Shown in pieces: positions 13,801 through 16,409 of a stretch of 16,409 nucleotides of DNA; the first letter of the stretch is position 1; the number at the start of each line of letters is the position of its first letter. The position numbers and the translations under genes are program-made. The stretch is from the NCBI GenBank assembly GCA_027335985.1, contig DAHWGX010000037.1, forward strand, positions 1-16,409. The letters run 5' to 3'. The notes beneath the pieces are model-generated. The model was not told the origin of the DNA, did no database searches, and worked only from the letters and a program-made list of their open reading frames with translations. Source of the stretch: Nitrospirota bacterium. Lineage in GTDB: Bacteria > Nitrospirota_A > Leptospirillia > Leptospirillales > Leptospirillaceae.

Positions 13801-14306
13801 TCTCCTTCTTTGGGAAGAGGGGCTTCGAGACGACGATGGAGTTGTCTCAGCAGGTCGAGCGCCCCCTGGAGCTCCGGGCCGGAAAGGCCTTCCGAGAGTT
13901 CCTGTGCCCAGAGCGATTCGCGCCGCATGGCCTCGGAATAGATCTGTTGCCCCTTCGGTGTCGGCCAGTAAAGGCTCGATCGTTCGTGGCGGGGGTTCGG
14001 ACGTTTTTCGAAGAGGTCTTCCTTCGTCATCCGGTCGAGCTGTTTCTGAACGCCCTGCCGGGTGATTCCCATCGCCTCCGCGATCTGGGGGGCGGTCAGG
14101 GGCTTTGCCGCCAGAGAGACGGCGCCGAGCACCTGCCACTGAGCGCTGGTGATTCCGAGCGTCCGGACCAGGGCGTCCCCTTTTTCCAGAAGACGTCCGT
14201 TGATCCGGAAAATCGTCAGCATGATCTCGGTCAGCGCCCGCGCTTCGGCGGGGGAATTCAAGGCTTCCCGGACCAACAGGCTTTTCGGTTCGTCGATGTG
14301 CGTCAG
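13797..14306 (-). CDS. MarR family transcriptional regulator, probable CTG start
   Basis: About 169 residues with a MarR winged helix: LGITSAQWQVLGAVSLAAKP, then LTAPQIAEAMGITRQGVQKQ as HTH and LDRMTKEDLFEKRPNPRHER leading to the wing. The frame opens with TTG 14342, but that codon lies only three bases after the -10 box, upstream of the likely transcription start. CTG at 14306-14304, five bases after GGAGGA, is the only well-placed candidate; no ATG or GTG lies before the homologous region. It forms an operon with the downstream membrane protein and probably controls its own promoter. Confidence 0.8.
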   Translation of the reverse strand: MTHIDEPKSLLVREALNSPAEARALTEIMLTIFRINGRLLEKGDALVRTLGITSAQWQVLGAVSLAAKPLTAPQIAEAMGITRQGVQKQLDRMTKEDLFEKRPNPRHERSSLYWPTPKGQQIYSEAMRRESLWAQELSEGLSGPELQGALDLLRQLHRRLEAPLPKEGE

Positions 14307-14336
14307 GGGTTCCTCCGGATCCTCTCTGCAGGATAA

Positions 14337-14373
14337 TGACAACCAGTTTACGAATATGGAAACAAGTTGTCAA
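14337..14373 (-). promoter_or_regulatory. Strong promoter within a 36-bp inverted repeat (MarR/membrane-protein operon)
   Basis: On the minus strand, consensus -35 TTGACA (14373-14368), 17 bases, and -10 TAAACT (14350-14345). The same stretch is a long inverted repeat: TGACAACCAGTTT (14337-14349) and AAACAAGTTGTCA (14360-14372) are complementary at 11 of 13 positions around a 10-base centre. The arms cover both promoter boxes, so a dimeric repressor bound there would block transcription. The adjacent MarR is the natural candidate. Confidence 0.7.
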
Positions 14374-14420
14374 ATGGCGGAGGGCTTCCCGGATTGAAAA
14401 AACCTCCCTTGATATCATGA

Positions 14421-14450
14421 TTGCATATAGACAAGTCTGTATAATATAAT
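14421..14450 (+). promoter_or_regulatory. Promoter/operator of the TetR-MFS operon
   Basis: TTGCAT (14421-14426) and the second of two overlapping TATAAT boxes (14445-14450) are 18 bases apart. Between them ATATAGAC (14425-14432), AA and GTCTGTAT (14435-14442) form an inverted repeat with one mismatch, similar in style to TAGAC/GTCTA operators of several TetR regulators. The -10 ends seven bases before the ATG, giving a leaderless mRNA. The region also separates this operon from the divergent MarR operon. Confidence 0.6.
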
Positions 14451-14457
14451 CGTCTTC

Positions 14458-15066
14458 ATGAAGACGTCCGAGCGCACCTTGAAAAAGGCGAAATCCTCCG
14501 TCCGCATGAAGCTCCTCGAAACGGCGGCGGACCTTTTCTATAGGCACGGGATCGAGAATGTCGGGATCAACGAAGTGATCGCACGCTCCGGCGTGGCCCG
14601 GATGTCCCTTTACTACCACTTCAAGTCGAAGGACGATCTCATTCTGGCCGTCCTGGACCACGCCGCGGAGATCCGGCTCAAGGGCCTTGCGGAATCGGTC
14701 GGGGAGGGGAAGGATCCGAAGTCCCGTCTTCTGGGGGCCTTCCGGTCGCTCAAGGGGATTGTCGAGGCCGAAAGCTTCCGGGGATGCGCCTTCATCAACG
14801 CTGCCACGGAAAGGGCCGACCCGGGGGATCCGATTCACGGGAGGGTGGCCCGGTACAAAAGGGGACTTCGGGAGCTTTTCGCCTCATTGGCGACCGAGGC
14901 GTGCGCCGCTCAGCCGGATCTTCTCGCCTGGCAGCTGCTCATCCTCTGGGACGGAGCCGTGACCGAAGCCTACATCCAGCAACGTCCGGATCTCGTCGAT
15001 GCCGCCGTCTCCGCCGCCGACACGCTGATTCGCTCTTCGCTCCCCCAGGCCGGGTCCGGCCGATGA
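14458..15066 (+). CDS. TetR/AcrR family transcriptional regulator
   Basis: The 202-residue protein has an N-terminal TetR domain: RMKLLETAADLFYRHGIENV, then INEVIARSGVARMSLYYHFK (residues 37-56) as HTH. The C-terminal part includes GCAFINAATERADPGDPIHG and LLAWQLLILWDGAVTEAYIQ, typical of TetR repressors of efflux genes. No Shine-Dalgarno precedes ATG 14458, which lies next to the promoter. The stop overlaps the MFS start as ATGA, so regulator and transporter are translated together. It probably represses the operon until a toxic ligand, perhaps the transporter's substrate, binds. Confidence 0.9.
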   Translation: MKTSERTLKKAKSSVRMKLLETAADLFYRHGIENVGINEVIARSGVARMSLYYHFKSKDDLILAVLDHAAEIRLKGLAESVGEGKDPKSRLLGAFRSLKGIVEAESFRGCAFINAATERADPGDPIHGRVARYKRGLRELFASLATEACAAQPDLLAWQLLILWDGAVTEAYIQQRPDLVDAAVSAADTLIRSSLPQAGSGR

Positions 15067-16262
15067 AAAATCGCGCCGTTTTCCTGCCGGCCATCCTCAT
15101 CGGCCTGGGCACCGCCGTCTCCCTGGGATTCTCCCGCTTCGACTACGCCCTGATCCTTCCGTCCATGATGGAACGTCTGGGGTGGAGCTACAGCGAAGCC
15201 GGATGGCTCAATACGGCCAATGTGATCGGCTATCTGGCGGGCGCCGCCGGGACGGGACGCGTCATCGGGCGGGTTCCGTCCCGGGCCCTTTTCTCGGGGG
15301 GACTCCTCCTGACCTCGATTTCCGTTCTGGCATCGGGACTCGTCGCCTCCTATCCGCTTCTCTTTCTTCTGCGCCTTGCGGCCGGGATCTTCGCAGCTCT
15401 GTCGTTCATCGGCGGAAGCGTTCTTGCGTCCGGGATGTTCCCCAGGGATGCCCGTCGGAGCGGAATTGCCATTTCCCTCTATACCGGCGGTGGGGGAGTC
15501 GGGATCCTGCTGTCCGGACTCTTTCTTCCGGCCCTGTTCGCGAAATACGGGCCGGCCTTCTGGCCTCGGGCCTGGGTGATGCTCGGAGCGGCGAGTCTTC
15601 TGTTTGCCGGACTTTCCACCTTCGCTTCGAGAACCCCGGTGACGGACGCGGGGAGTGCAGAAGACGCTCCTTCCTGGACCCCTCGCTCCTTCCTTCCGGC
15701 CCTTGCAGGGTATTTTCTTTTCGGGGCGGGGTATCTCATCTACATGACTTTTTTCGTCAAATGGGTCGAAAACCATGGATATGCTCCCGGCATGATCGCG
15801 CTCGTCTGGGGAATCCTGGGACTCTCCGTGATCCTGTCTCCCCTTTTCTGGAATCGGATGCTGTACCGGCATCCCGGGGGCCGGTCGATGGGATTGGCGA
15901 TGGGAATGGCCTCGCTGGGAGCCCTGATTCCTCTCCTTTCCTCCTCCCTTCCGGTCATCCTTCTCTCCGGTCTCGTCTTCGGATCCGCTTTCCTGAACGT
16001 CCCGGCGGCTGTCACCGCCATGCTTCGGAGCTCCCTTCCCCGTTCCTCATGGGGACCGTCGATCACGTTTTTCACGGTGGTCTTCGCCCTGGGTCAAATC
16101 GCCGGGCCGGTCTTGGGGGGGTGGGTTGCCGACCGCTCCGGGACTCTTTCCTCCGGCCTGACGGTCTCGTTTCTGGCCCTGGCGCTGGGGGCCCTGGCTT
16201 CGTTTTTTCAGAAAGTGTCGATTCTAGAGATCCAAGTTCATCAACCTTCAGAGAAGGAGTAG
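15063..16262 (+). CDS. MFS transporter, YbfB/YjiJ-like
   Basis: The 399-residue membrane protein shows about 12 hydrophobic segments. The opening LIGLGTAVSLGFSRFDYALI followed by LPSMMERLGWSYSEAGWLNT matches the YbfB/YjiJ group of major-facilitator proteins ('G.GRF.Y.L.LP.M......s..qaG.l...N..GYl.Ga'). NVIGYLAGAAG continues this block. A polar linker (SRTPVTDAGSAEDAPSWTPR) separates the two six-helix halves. It is likely an exporter or sugar/drug-type transporter in the inner membrane; substrate unknown. The gene overlaps the TetR gene as ATGA, and its 3' end contains the Shine-Dalgarno of the next gene. Confidence 0.85.
   Translation: MKNRAVFLPAILIGLGTAVSLGFSRFDYALILPSMMERLGWSYSEAGWLNTANVIGYLAGAAGTGRVIGRVPSRALFSGGLLLTSISVLASGLVASYPLLFLLRLAAGIFAALSFIGGSVLASGMFPRDARRSGIAISLYTGGGGVGILLSGLFLPALFAKYGPAFWPRAWVMLGAASLLFAGLSTFASRTPVTDAGSAEDAPSWTPRSFLPALAGYFLFGAGYLIYMTFFVKWVENHGYAPGMIALVWGILGLSVILSPLFWNRMLYRHPGGRSMGLAMGMASLGALIPLLSSSLPVILLSGLVFGSAFLNVPAAVTAMLRSSLPRSSWGPSITFFTVVFALGQIAGPVLGGWVADRSGTLSSGLTVSFLALALGALASFFQKVSILEIQVHQPSEKE

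Positions 16263-16409
<147 letters not shown>

Noticed and set aside
12664..13941. Long + strand open frame opposite the SRPBCC/EVE and membrane-protein genes
   Set aside because: It is an antisense shadow: Arg/Gly/Ser-rich without family pattern, while the minus strand has recognised domains, Shine-Dalgarno sites and a promoter.

Overview
The window is a bacterial chromosomal segment with moderately high GC (roughly 58-60% by eye). It has clear Shine-Dalgarno sites, sigma70-type promoters and many ATGA/TAATG/GTGA stop-start overlaps. No rRNA, tRNA, CRISPR, transposase or phage gene was seen. The organism cannot be fixed from sequence alone. Protein flavour and base composition would fit a Nitrospirota/Leptospirillum-like or similar Gram-negative acidophile or soil bacterium, but this is a low-confidence guess.

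Left part (1-8.8 kb, all + strand): an array of small accessory enzymes, some intact and some fused or decaying. In order: the 3' end of an FMN-binding split-barrel (pyridoxamine-phosphate-oxidase-like) gene; a VOC-GNAT-PhzF triple fusion; a C39-like peptidase/DUF4440 fusion; a GNAT acetyltransferase; an isochorismatase-like hydrolase broken by a frameshift; a PEBP/YbhB protein; a GNAT pseudogene; an EthD-like protein; a frameshifted O-methyltransferase; a secreted alpha/beta hydrolase; a second GNAT pseudogene; a metallo-beta-lactamase (MBL) fold hydrolase; and a DUF4336 remnant. Five of about thirteen genes carry lesions, and the GNAT/PhzF junction looks like a deletion through short homology. 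The gene mix recalls integron cassette cargo, but I found no attC sites.

Middle (8.8-11.8 kb, + strand): a compact regulated module. A TetR repressor and an alpha/beta hydrolase share one promoter. An SRPBCC protein and a lactonase-like MBL protein follow from a second promoter that begins inside the hydrolase 3' end. Both promoters carry the same bipartite element (AAAGTTA-N8-TAACYT) between and over the -35 and -10 boxes, which strongly suggests a single TetR-controlled regulon for ester/lactone processing.

Right part (11.9-16.4 kb): three more regulator modules. (a) A minus-strand SRPBCC-EVE-MarR operon whose promoter contains a perfect 9-3-9 palindrome. (b) A minus-strand MarR plus four-helix membrane protein, with a strong TTGACA promoter inside a 36-bp inverted repeat and a probable CTG start. 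(c) A divergent plus-strand TetR plus YbfB/YjiJ-like MFS transporter, followed by the start of a glyceraldehyde-3-phosphate dehydrogenase gene cut by the window edge. Both TetR genes have -10 boxes only 6-7 bases before ATG, so their mRNAs are probably leaderless. The whole segment reads as a detoxification/efflux/stress-response island ending at a housekeeping glycolytic gene.
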